Below are positions 55,079 to 62,073 of a DNA stretch of 64,000 bases, in pieces. This DNA is from Acidobacteriaceae bacterium (GTDB taxonomy: Bacteria > Acidobacteriota > Terriglobia > Terriglobales > Acidobacteriaceae): the NCBI GenBank assembly GCA_028283655.1, contig JAPWKE010000003.1, forward strand, positions 2,232,001 through 2,296,000, written 5' to 3'. Position 1 is the stretch's first letter, and the number at the start of each line of letters is the position of its first letter. Both the position numbers and the translations under genes were made by a program. A model generated the notes under the pieces. It was not told the origin of the DNA, made no database searches, and worked only from the letters and a program-made list of their open reading frames with translations.

Positions 55079-55096
55079 TTGATATCAAAATATCAA
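55079..55096. promoter_or_regulatory. Candidate Fnr-type operator upstream of the Crp/Fnr gene
   Basis: TTGATAT-CAAA-ATATCAA, a perfect 7-bp inverted repeat with a 4-base centre, ending eight bases before the ATG at 55105. It contains the TTGAT/ATCAA half sites of Fnr boxes, although with wider spacing than the classical N4, and it lies in the aqpZ/regulator divergent gap. Confidence 0.55.
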
Positions 55097-55104
55097 CCCC
55101 AAAG

Positions 55105-55854
55105 ATGCGTTCGGTCAGGGAGTACCATGCAGTCAGGAGCCTTTTTACCTTGCCACTTTCCCGCCGCGACTGTCTGACCTGCATTGCCCGCGGCCCGGAT
55201 TGCTTCTGCCATCTGCCCACCGAAGCTCTGCGCGATCTACAGACGCTTGGCCGCGTGGTCAGGCTTAGCCGTGGCCAGCAGTTGCTGCACGAAGGCGACC
55301 CTGCCGACCAGGTCTACATGGTCTGCGAAGGCCACCTGAAGCTCTACGCCTCCTCTCCTGACGGCAAAGTGCTGCTGCTACGCATGGCACAACCCGGCGA
55401 CGTACTCGGGCTGGCCTCTGCCCTGCGCAACACCCGGCAAAAGCTTACCGTCGAAGCGCTCGACCAGTGCGAAGTGAAGTCTGTACGCCGCAACGACTTT
55501 CTGCGCTTTGCCGAGCGATATCGCGAGGTCGGCCAGAACACAGCCACCGCCGCGGCGAAGGAGTACGAGACCGCGCTCGTCAGCGCACGACGACTGGCGC
55601 TCTCCGGCTCGGCAGCCGCAAAACTCGCGAGCCTGCTGGTCGAGCTTGCAGAGCTGAACCTCGGAGCCGAGAAGCAAAAGAGTGTGGAGATTCCCATGCC
55701 GCTCACGCACGAGGAGCTTGGCTCCATGTGCGGCATCTCTCGCGAGACGGTTACGCGAACCCTGACGAAGTTTGCAGCCGCAGGTCTCGTCGAACAGGCT
55801 GTCGGTCGCATCGTCGTAAAAGACCTCGCTGGTCTTGAAGCCGAATTCAACTAA
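55105..55854 (+). CDS. Crp/Fnr family regulator with four N-terminal cysteines
   Basis: A 249-residue cyclic-nucleotide-domain regulator. It shows an N-terminal Cys cluster (C23, C26, C33 and C35 in RRDCLTCIARGPDCFC), the sensor beta roll (RGQQLLHEGDPADQVYMVCEGHLKLYASSPDGKVLLLRM), a dimer helix, and a winged helix with recognition segment CGISRETVTRTLTKF. The SRETVTR helix resembles Crp (which has SRETVGR). The later Cys in LDQCEV aligns with Crp C92, not with the Fnr C122 ligand, so a classic [4Fe-4S] Fnr site is not complete; any cluster would use the four N-terminal cysteines. The next gene, coxA, is convergent. Confidence 0.9.
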   Translation: MRSVREYHAVRSLFTLPLSRRDCLTCIARGPDCFCHLPTEALRDLQTLGRVVRLSRGQQLLHEGDPADQVYMVCEGHLKLYASSPDGKVLLLRMAQPGDVLGLASALRNTRQKLTVEALDQCEVKSVRRNDFLRFAERYREVGQNTATAAAKEYETALVSARRLALSGSAAAKLASLLVELAELNLGAEKQKSVEIPMPLTHEELGSMCGISRETVTRTLTKFAAAGLVEQAVGRIVVKDLAGLEAEFN

Positions 55855-55875
55855 AACAAAAAGATCTCAGAGAGA

Positions 55876-55908
55876 ATCGAGGGCGCGATCTCGCATCGCG
55901 CCCTCGAT
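55876..55908. terminator. Bidirectional terminator between the Crp/Fnr and coxA genes
   Basis: A 14-bp perfect stem (ATCGAGGGCGCGAT and its complement) with a 5-base loop between converging genes. Confidence 0.82.
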
Positions 55909-55913
55909 CTTCG

Positions 55914-57572
55914 TTAGGAAGCAACGAAGCGAGGATCAGGCTGCGGGGCAACCTCGTAGTCATACGCTTCGTGCTCGATGATTGGAACCACGGCGAAGTT
56001 CTCTGTCGGCGGCGGCGAAGTGACCGTCCACTCCAGGCCATACGCTCCCCACGGATTGTTGCCAGCGATCGGCCCCCGGTAGTACGACCAGCCGAGATAG
56101 ATCATCGTCAGCAGATAGCCGCCCCCCATCACCGTTGCACCAGCGGTCGAGAACACATTCAGCGCCTGCCACTCCGGCGGATACATCGCATAGCGGCGCG
56201 GCATCCCCATGTAGCCCAGGATGAACTGCGGGCCGAAGGTGAAGAAGAAGCCGACGAAGATCGTCACCGCCGCGACCTTCGCGGGCAGTTCCGGATACAT
56301 ACGCCCGGTGATCTTGGGCCACCAAAAATGGAGCCCCCCGAGGTAACCCATGATCACCGAGCCGACCATCACGAAATGGAAGTGCGCCACCACGAAGTAC
56401 GTCTCAGTGAGGTGGACATCCATACCCAGCGAGCCAAGGAAGACGCCCGTGCAGCCACCGATCACAAACAGACCGAGGAAGCACATGGCATAAATCATTG
56501 GCGCGGTGAACGTGATGGAACCCTTATAAAGCGTTGCGGTCCAGTTAAAAACCTTGATCGCCGACGGCACGGCAACCAGCATCGTCAGCAACGAAAACAC
56601 TAGCGCCGAATACTGACTGACGCCCATGATGAACATGTGGTGCTCCCACACGAAGAAGCCGAACAAGCAGATGGCCACCGACGAGAACGCCACCGCGGTA
56701 TAGCCAAAGATCCGCTTGCGCGTGAAGCACGCAATGATCTCCGACATCACACCCATCGACGGCAGCAGCATCACGTACACCGCCGGGTGCGAGTAGAACC
56801 AGAAGAGATGCTGAAACAGCAGCGGATCGCCACCCATCTTCGGGTCGAAGATACCGATGCCGATCAGACGCTCAAGCGCCACCAGCACGATCGCAATCGC
56901 CACAACCGGCGTGCCCAGCACCATGATGATCGACGCCGAGTAATTCGCCCAGCAGAAGAGCGGCATCCGGAACCACGTCATACCCGGCGCGCGCATACGG
57001 TGGATCGTCACGATAAAGTTCAGGCCGGTAAAGATCGACGAGAAGCCAGCAACAAATGCCGCGAGGCCCGCAGAGATCACGTTCGTGTTGATGAACTTCG
57101 TGCTCAGCGGCGCGGTGAACGTCCAGCCCGTATCCACGCCGCCCATGATCACGGTGTACAGAAGGATCAAGCCAGCGGTGAGGAAGCAGTACCAACTCAG
57201 CAGGTTGATGCGCGGGAACGCAAGGTCTCGCGCGCCCAGCATCAGCGGTAGAAGGAAGTTACCCAGCACCGCAGGGACAGCAGGGATGAGCACGAAAAAG
57301 ATCATCACCACGCCATGCATGGTGAAGACCTTGTTGTACGTATCCATCGACATCAGGTCTGCGTTGGGAGTCAGCAGTTCCAGCCGAAGAAAGAACGCCA
57401 GCAGTCCGCCGACCACGAAGAAGAACGTGACGCCCATCAGGTAGAGCAACGCGATACGCTTGTGATCCTGCGTCAGAAGCCAGCTTTTGATGCCGCGCGA
57501 CGCGTTCAGATAATTATGTTCAGGCAGACGATCAAGAGGCTGTTGGACGGGGGCTATCGCAGCTGTACTCAC
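55914..57572 (-). CDS. coxA: Cytochrome c oxidase subunit I (A2-type heme-copper oxidase)
   Basis: A 552-residue, 12-helix catalytic subunit that reduces oxygen and pumps protons. The heme ligand His is in [10 protein letters not shown], the Cu-B/active-site region is [15 protein letters not shown] (His about 262), and [12 protein letters not shown] holds the final His pair. The sequence YSHPAV replaces the GHPEV of A1-type enzymes: it lacks the D-channel Glu, as in A2-type oxidases. The GTG start overlaps the stop of the upstream Cys-rich ORF by four bases. No subunit II or III gene is in the neighbourhood, so partners lie elsewhere. Confidence 0.95.
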   Translation of the reverse strand: MSTAAIAPVQQPLDRLPEHNYLNASRGIKSWLLTQDHKRIALLYLMGVTFFFVVGGLLAFFLRLELLTPNADLMSMDTYNKVFTMHGVVMIFFVLIPAVPAVLGNFLLPLMLGARDLAFPRINLLSWYCFLTAGLILLYTVIMGGVDTGWTFTAPLSTKFINTNVISAGLAAFVAGFSSIFTGLNFIVTIHRMRAPGMTWFRMPLFCWANYSASIIMVLGTPVVAIAIVLVALERLIGIGIFDPKMGGDPLLFQHLFWFYSHPAVYVMLLPSMGVMSEIIACFTRKRIFGYTAVAFSSVAICLFGFFVWEHHMFIMGVSQYSALVFSLLTMLVAVPSAIKVFNWTATLYKGSITFTAPMIYAMCFLGLFVIGGCTGVFLGSLGMDVHLTETYFVVAHFHFVMVGSVIMGYLGGLHFWWPKITGRMYPELPAKVAAVTIFVGFFFTFGPQFILGYMGMPRRYAMYPPEWQALNVFSTAGATVMGGGYLLTMIYLGWSYYRGPIAGNNPWGAYGLEWTVTSPPPTENFAVVPIIEHEAYDYEVAPQPDPRFVAS

Positions 57573-57799
57573 AGAGACACACTCCTTGCATACGCACCGA
57601 AGGCAGGCAGCACCGCAGACGCCAGCGCCTGCATGGCCTGCTCAGCCACCGCGAGCACGATCATCGGCGGGCAGGCTTCCGACGTTCCATACCCGGGGCA
57701 AGGCGCGTCCTTCGGACACACCACAGCCTTGCGCAGAGCGTTGGGGCAGCCAGGGCAGGAGTTCTTGCAAGCGGACTTTTTCTGCAGGATGGTAAACAT
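57569..57799 (-). CDS. Cys-rich small protein, translationally coupled to coxA
   Basis: A 76-residue ORF that I do not recognise. Six cysteines at about positions 11, 15, 18, 28, 34 and 43 include a CxxxCxxC start and several CP pairs ([18 protein letters not shown]). The last 30 residues are hydrophobic ([26 protein letters not shown]), which could anchor it in the membrane. A GAGG site precedes the ATG at 57799. Its TGA overlaps the coxA GTG as GTGA, the usual sign of coupling. It could bind copper or an iron-sulfur cluster and act in oxidase maturation; this is inference. It is short, so coding status is not certain. Confidence 0.6.
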   Translation of the reverse strand: MFTILQKKSACKNSCPGCPNALRKAVVCPKDAPCPGYGTSEACPPMIVLAVAEQAMQALASAVLPAFGAYARSVSL

Positions 57800-57848
57800 C
57801 GTTCTTTCCTCGATTGTTCTGAGGATCGCGCCGTTTGCATTCCTGCGC

Positions 57849-57864
57849 GGTGACGGCCATCACA
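57849..57864. promoter_or_regulatory. Candidate Crp-type site between the Cys-rich ORF and the M24 gene
   Basis: GGTGA-N6-TCACA, one base from the Crp consensus TGTGA-N6-TCACA, in the 118-base divergent gap. It would fit the Crp-like recognition helix of the regulator at 55105. Confidence 0.35.
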
Positions 57865-57917
57865 CGCTTTGTCACGGTTATGTCAGCGAGGCAAAAACGC
57901 GAGATACTGAGCAGGCT

Positions 57918-59093
57918 ATGGATTTGAATGCTCTGCAGGCTGCGCTCAGGGAACAGAAGCTCGATGGCTGGCTGTTCTACGATCACCACCACCGCGACCC
58001 CATCGCCTACCGCATCCTCGGGCTCGACGAAAAGAGCTTCGTCTCGCGGCGCTGGTTCTACTTCGTGCCGGCCTACGGCGAGCCGAAGAAGCTCGTCCAT
58101 CGCATCGAGTCGGGCAAGCTCGACGCGCTGCCCGGCATGAAGGAGCAGTACTCGTCCTGGCAGGAGCTTGAAGCGAAGCTTGCAGCCCTGCTTGGCGGCT
58201 CGCGTACCGTGGCGATGCAGTACTCGCCGCGCAACGCGATCATGTACGTCTCGATGGTCGACGCAGGCACGGTGGAACTCGTGCGCTCCTTCGGCAAGGA
58301 CGTGCGCTCCTCCGCCGACCTCGTCAGCATCTTCGAAGCTGTCCTCAGCGAAGAGCAGATCGCCACCCACTACGTTGCACAACAAAAGCTCGATAGCATC
58401 CTGCAGGCGACATGGAAGCACATCGGCACCGAGGTTCGTGCGGGCCGCGCTATCGGTGAGATGGACGTCGTAAACCTTCTGCTTGCAGGCATGGAGCGCG
58501 AAGGCCTCTGGACCGACCATGGTCCCAACTGCTCGGCAGGGCCTAACTCTGCAGACTCGCACTATGAGCCGACCGCTGAAAGCTCGCGACAGATCCAGCG
58601 CGGAGACTTCGTCCTCATCGACGTCTGGGCCAAGCTCGCCAGCGACCCGAAATCGGTCTGGTACGACATCACCTGGACCGGCGTCGTCGACCGTGAACCC
58701 ACCGAGCGCGAGCAGCTGATCTTCAGCACCGTGCGCGACGCGCGCGACGCCGCCATCAACGCCGTCGAGGCTGCGTACGCAGCAGGCACCGCCATCGCAG
58801 GCTGGCAGGCCGACGACGCGGCACGTAACGTCATCCGCAACGCTGGCTTCGGGGAGTGGTTCACGCATCGCACCGGCCACAACATCGCAGTGGAACTGCA
58901 CGGCAACGGAGCACACCTCGACAACCTGGAGACGCACGACGAGCGTCTGCTGCTGCCCAACACCTGCTTCTCCGTCGAGCCCGGCATCTACTTCCCCGGC
59001 GAGTTCGGCGTACGCAGCGAGGTGAACATGATGACGCGCCCCGGCAAAGCCGAAGTCACCGGCCCTCGCCAGACAGAACTCGTCCGCATCTGA
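57918..59093 (+). CDS. M24 family metallopeptidase (Xaa-Pro aminopeptidase-like)
   Basis: A 391-residue cytosolic peptidase that removes an N-terminal residue preceding proline. The creatinase-like N-terminal domain (LNALQAALREQKLDGWLFYDHHHRDPIAYRILGLDEKSF) precedes the pita-bread domain. The five metal ligands of M24 are in LIDVWAKL and YDITWTG (two Asp), FTHRTGHNIAVELHGNG (His), FSVEPGIYFPGEFGVRSEVNMM (two Glu). The ATG at 57918 gives the shortest intact domain; the open frame runs upstream without support. It is divergent from the coxA unit. Confidence 0.88.
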   Translation: MDLNALQAALREQKLDGWLFYDHHHRDPIAYRILGLDEKSFVSRRWFYFVPAYGEPKKLVHRIESGKLDALPGMKEQYSSWQELEAKLAALLGGSRTVAMQYSPRNAIMYVSMVDAGTVELVRSFGKDVRSSADLVSIFEAVLSEEQIATHYVAQQKLDSILQATWKHIGTEVRAGRAIGEMDVVNLLLAGMEREGLWTDHGPNCSAGPNSADSHYEPTAESSRQIQRGDFVLIDVWAKLASDPKSVWYDITWTGVVDREPTEREQLIFSTVRDARDAAINAVEAAYAAGTAIAGWQADDAARNVIRNAGFGEWFTHRTGHNIAVELHGNGAHLDNLETHDERLLLPNTCFSVEPGIYFPGEFGVRSEVNMMTRPGKAEVTGPRQTELVRI

Positions 59094-59120
59094 TGCGGCT
59101 CAACTGCTAGAATCACACCG

Positions 59121-59540
59121 ATGGCCACTGCGGATTCCAAACAGATCGCCCAGCGTATTCCCGGCGAGAAGTCTTCCCTTCCAACGCTCGCGTTGCTTGC
59201 CGGATGGATCGTACCCGGCGCCGGACACCTCGTGGTGGGCAAGCCCATCCGCGCGGCGCTGCTCTTCGTCTCCATCCTCGGCATGTTCCTCACGGGACTC
59301 GCGCTGGCGGGCAAGATCTACTCTCCCGGCACGGGCGACATTCTCGACATGCTCTGCTTCGCGGGACAGCTTGGCATGGGCCTGCTCTATGCGCTGGCCA
59401 AAGGCCTGGGCTGGGGCGCGACCTCTGCCATCAACACGATGGCCGACTACGGCAGCAAGTTCCTCGTCTGCGCTGGTCTGCTGAACCTGATCGCCGCCGT
59501 CGACGCCTACTCGCTGGCTAACGGAAGGAAGGCTTCGTAA
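59121..59540 (+). CDS. Membrane protein of the TM2/DUF6677-like type, hypothetical
   Basis: A 139-residue protein. Three or four hydrophobic segments are visible: TLALLAGWIVPGAGHLVVG, RAALLFVSILGMFLTGLALAG and, after a Gly-rich stretch, FLVCAGLLNLIAAVDAYSL. The PGAGHLVVGKPIRAALLF motif recalls TM2-like proteins. A TAGAAT box ends seven bases before the ATG with no ribosome site, suggesting a leaderless message. It follows the M24 gene by 27 bases and precedes a second small membrane protein. Confidence 0.75.
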   Translation: MATADSKQIAQRIPGEKSSLPTLALLAGWIVPGAGHLVVGKPIRAALLFVSILGMFLTGLALAGKIYSPGTGDILDMLCFAGQLGMGLLYALAKGLGWGATSAINTMADYGSKFLVCAGLLNLIAAVDAYSLANGRKAS

Positions 59541-59544
59541 ACAC

Positions 59545-59718
59545 ATGCTGAGCCACTTCTCCGCTGTCCTGCTCTTCGCGCTCTTCACCTCGGTTGTCTT
59601 TGGCATCACACAACGTTCGCAGCCCAAGATGATGATCCGCTTCGGCGCTTACTGCTTTATCCTGTTTACCGGCGCGGTCATCCTCGGTAGCTGGATCATG
59701 TTCGCGATCAAACGCTAA
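59545..59718 (+). CDS. 57-residue small membrane protein
   Basis: A short gene. Start MLSHFSAVLLFALFTSVVFG, then ITQRSQPKMMIRFGAYCFI and LFTGAVILGSWIMFAIKR: two hydrophobic segments with a basic loop. It begins four bases after the preceding stop, so the two genes probably form one operon. A GGAAGG site lies before the start. No function is recognised. Confidence 0.65.
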   Translation: MLSHFSAVLLFALFTSVVFGITQRSQPKMMIRFGAYCFILFTGAVILGSWIMFAIKR

Positions 59719-59738
59719 CTCGACTTCGAAGAAAAGCA

Positions 59739-59764
59739 AAGGGCATGGCTTCTGCCATGCCCTT
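59739..59764. terminator. Terminator between convergent genes
   Basis: AAGGGCATGG and its complement form a 10-bp stem with a 6-base loop, between the 57-residue protein and the minus-strand pseudopilin gene. Confidence 0.75.
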
Positions 59765-59791
59765 CGTGCGTCTTCTTCAAAACGCCATGCT

Positions 59792-60685
59792 CTACGGAGT
59801 CGAGCTCGATGAGCCAAAGCTCGATCCAGAGCCAAAACTCGACCCTGATCCAAACGCAGAGCCCGTCGATCCTGTCGCCCCCGTAGATCCAGAGTCCCCT
59901 GTCAAACCAGAGCTACTGCCCAGCCCTGTCGCCGACTGCGAACTCATGCCGCCGCCCAGGATGCTGACCTTCTGCTTCAGCAGTTCAATGCGCGGGTCAT
60001 ACCAGAACTCCCACGTCTCGTAGGTGTCCTGCCCGTTCGGCGTCAGAATCGACGATCCGCTGCGCGACGTGCCGACACCGACGATGATGCCGCCCGTCCC
60101 GTCGCCAAACATACCTGTTCCCGAACTGCCCGATGCTCCACTGGCTCCAGTAGATCCCGTCGAGCCGGACGTTCCACCGATCGTCGCCTGATCAAAGCCG
60201 CCCGCAAGACCGCCCGCGCTGATCGTGGTGGACGAGGTACCGCCCACCGGGGAAGAAATTCCCGCAGCCGACCCCATCCCGCCGCCACCGCCCGCGATGC
60301 CCGTAAGCTCCTTGCCAAAGAAGCCCTTGATCGTCGTCTTCTGCTCGCCCTGGTGGATCAGCCGCCAATCGTCTTTGCCCGTCAGCGGATCAACGTACTT
60401 CTGCCGCAGGTAGCGCACGTTGTTGGTGTTTTCCAGCACCTTGATCGACGCCGGATAGGTATTGTTCTTGCGGTAATAAAGCTGGATCGCGCGCACGTAC
60501 TCATTGGCACGGTGCACACTTTCTACTTCCTTATCGCGGCGCAGGTCCTTGGCAATAATCGGTGCAGCCACCGAAAGCGCAATCAAAATCACAGCCGCCA
60601 TCACGATCACCGCCAGCAGCATGAACCCGGCTTCAGGGTTCGAAGCTGTGGATGCGGTAGCGTGTTGGCGATCGTGATGAGCCAT
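59792..60685 (-). CDS. Pseudopilin-like protein with Gly/Ser/Thr-rich C-terminus
   Basis: A 297-residue protein with a prepilin leader: NPEAGFMLLAVIVMAAVILIALSVAAPI has Gly-Phe before a hydrophobic helix, but Ala replaces the usual Glu at mature position 5. A GspG-like segment follows (RAIQLYYRKNNTYPASIKVLENTNNVRYLRQKYVDPLTGKDDWRLI). From about residue 130 the protein is Gly/Ser/Thr-rich (STGSTGASGASGSSGTG, FGSGSSFGSGSSFGSS), atypical of pseudopilins. It is the last gene of the pil operon. Membrane and pilus or secretion pseudopilus location is inferred. Confidence 0.8.
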   Translation of the reverse strand: MAHHDRQHATASTASNPEAGFMLLAVIVMAAVILIALSVAAPIIAKDLRRDKEVESVHRANEYVRAIQLYYRKNNTYPASIKVLENTNNVRYLRQKYVDPLTGKDDWRLIHQGEQKTTIKGFFGKELTGIAGGGGGMGSAAGISSPVGGTSSTTISAGGLAGGFDQATIGGTSGSTGSTGASGASGSSGTGMFGDGTGGIIVGVGTSRSGSSILTPNGQDTYETWEFWYDPRIELLKQKVSILGGGMSSQSATGLGSSSGLTGDSGSTGATGSTGSAFGSGSSFGSGSSFGSSSSTP

Positions 60686-60694
60686 GGCTGACGA

Positions 60695-61375
60695 TTAGTG
60701 CTGCAGCGGCAGGGACTGCGTGTTCTTGTTTTGAAGATCTTCCACCTGAGCAGAGTTCGTGCCGATAGAAACGATCTTGTACTTACGGGCCACAATCTCA
60801 CCCTGATTCGCGAAGTACACATCATCGCCGCCCAGGAAGAACGCGTGCATACTGCCGTCCTCATCCTTCTGCGTGCCAAAGAACTTCAGGTTGATCGGCG
60901 GACACGTCGGTGGGCACGTTGGCGGTGGTGGCGGCGGCCCCGGAGGCGGTGCAGGCGGCAGCTTCACGGCCTTCACAGGACGGGCCGCAGGCACGTCCGT
61001 TGGCAACTCCACGACCGAGTTCAACGAGAAGATGTTGCGCCCCGACCCGGAGTACGCCAGCGACTCCGTACGCAGCATCGCGACCTCATCCAGAGTCGGA
61101 TCGAGTCCCGCCGCGCTGCTCGCAAGCTTCGCGGCAGGAACGCCCGCAGCAGCAGCCGTCGAAGAGCTTCCACGAGGATTGCTCGACGTGGACTTCGAAG
61201 TTGTCGTGGTGCCGCGCGACGGCGTGGCCGCTACAGTCTGCGGATGCGGCTGTGGAGGCGGCGCCGACGATCCCCCGAAGAGCTCGAAGTACGCATAGCC
61301 CACGCAGAGCAACGCGACAGCTCCCAGTGCGCCGGCGGTAATTGTCTTTTTGCGGTTCTCTGCGCCACCCTTCAT
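60695..61375 (-). CDS. PilP-like pilus assembly protein with Pro-rich linker
   Basis: A 226-residue protein with one N-terminal membrane segment (KTITAGALGAVALLCVGYAYFEL), a Thr/Ser-rich spacer, a Pro-rich stretch with two cysteines (PPPGPPPPPPTCPPTCPP) and a C-terminal beta domain (INLKFFGTQKDEDGSMHAFFLGGDDVYFANQGEIVARKYKIVSIGTNSAQVEDLQNK). That domain matches the PilP/GspC-HR outline. It starts by a four-base overlap with the pilO-like gene. It would join the PilNO complex to the outer-membrane secretin. The PilP identity rests on gene order plus the C-terminal domain. Confidence 0.75.
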   Translation of the reverse strand: MKGGAENRKKTITAGALGAVALLCVGYAYFELFGGSSAPPPQPHPQTVAATPSRGTTTTSKSTSSNPRGSSSTAAAAGVPAAKLASSAAGLDPTLDEVAMLRTESLAYSGSGRNIFSLNSVVELPTDVPAARPVKAVKLPPAPPPGPPPPPPTCPPTCPPINLKFFGTQKDEDGSMHAFFLGGDDVYFANQGEIVARKYKIVSIGTNSAQVEDLQNKNTQSLPLQH

Positions 61376-62073
61376 CGCGCACCTCCCGCACTCTTCTTGA
61401 CTTCCGGCTTATCCGTCGTCTCCGGCAGTTCCTTGGTCGACTCTTCGACGTTCGGCTGGCGCAGGTACGTCGTCAACCGGATACGCAGGTTCACCTGCCC
61501 GGTCTGCTGGCCCGTGATGTTGATGCCGCCGATGACAAAGAACATGTGGTCGCGCTCAAGCGAGTTCAGGAACTGCACCACCGGGCGGTAGTCGCCAGAG
61601 ATGCTCGCATCCATCTTGACCTCGGTCAGCGCATCGTTCTTGCCCGTCAGCGCAGGCTGTTGTCCGTACTGCACGCGGGTAAGACGCACGCCAGCCTTCT
61701 TCGAAAGCACGCCCAGCTCGGAAGCCACCTGTGAGTACGCGTATGGCAGACGGTCGGCATAGAAGCTGTCCGCATCCGCCGTCGACTTTACGACCTTGCT
61801 ATCGAGCCCGCGAAGCGGCTGCGCAGCGATCTCGGCAGCACGATACTGCGCCTTCTCCCCGGCAAGCGCCTCGGCGTCATGCGACTTCAACGAGCCCCAC
61901 ACCACGAAGAAGTGCACCAGCAGATACAGAACCACGACAGCCAGTGCGGCGATCCCGGCAAAGTGCAGGTTCAACTCCGTCAGCATGGCGCGCGCCTGAG
62001 CGGTCAGACGTGGAATACGAGACATCACCGAAGAGCTGTTCGGAGGAGGAAGTGCCGGTACAGTTGAGCTCAT
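61372..62073 (-). CDS. pilO: PilO-like type IV pilus assembly protein
   Basis: A 233-residue bitopic membrane protein. A single segment (FAGIAALAVVVLYLLVHFFVVW, about residues 38-60) is followed by a coiled stretch and a ferredoxin-like periplasmic domain (RLPYAYSQVASELGVLSKKAGVRLTRVQYGQQP ... DYRPVVQFLNSLERDHMFFVIGGINITGQQ), the PilO outline. Its start and stop each overlap the neighbours by four bases (ATGA), so translation is coupled through the operon. It forms a heterodimer with PilN in the inner-membrane alignment complex. Confidence 0.82.
   Translation of the reverse strand: MSSTVPALPPPNSSSVMSRIPRLTAQARAMLTELNLHFAGIAALAVVVLYLLVHFFVVWGSLKSHDAEALAGEKAQYRAAEIAAQPLRGLDSKVVKSTADADSFYADRLPYAYSQVASELGVLSKKAGVRLTRVQYGQQPALTGKNDALTEVKMDASISGDYRPVVQFLNSLERDHMFFVIGGINITGQQTGQVNLRIRLTTYLRQPNVEESTKELPETTDKPEVKKSAGGAR

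Noticed and set aside
55079-55096. Classical Fnr box TTGAT-N4-ATCAA
   Set aside because: The half sites are spaced by eight bases (or form TTGATAT-N4-ATATCAA), so the strict consensus is not met; reported as a candidate operator only.
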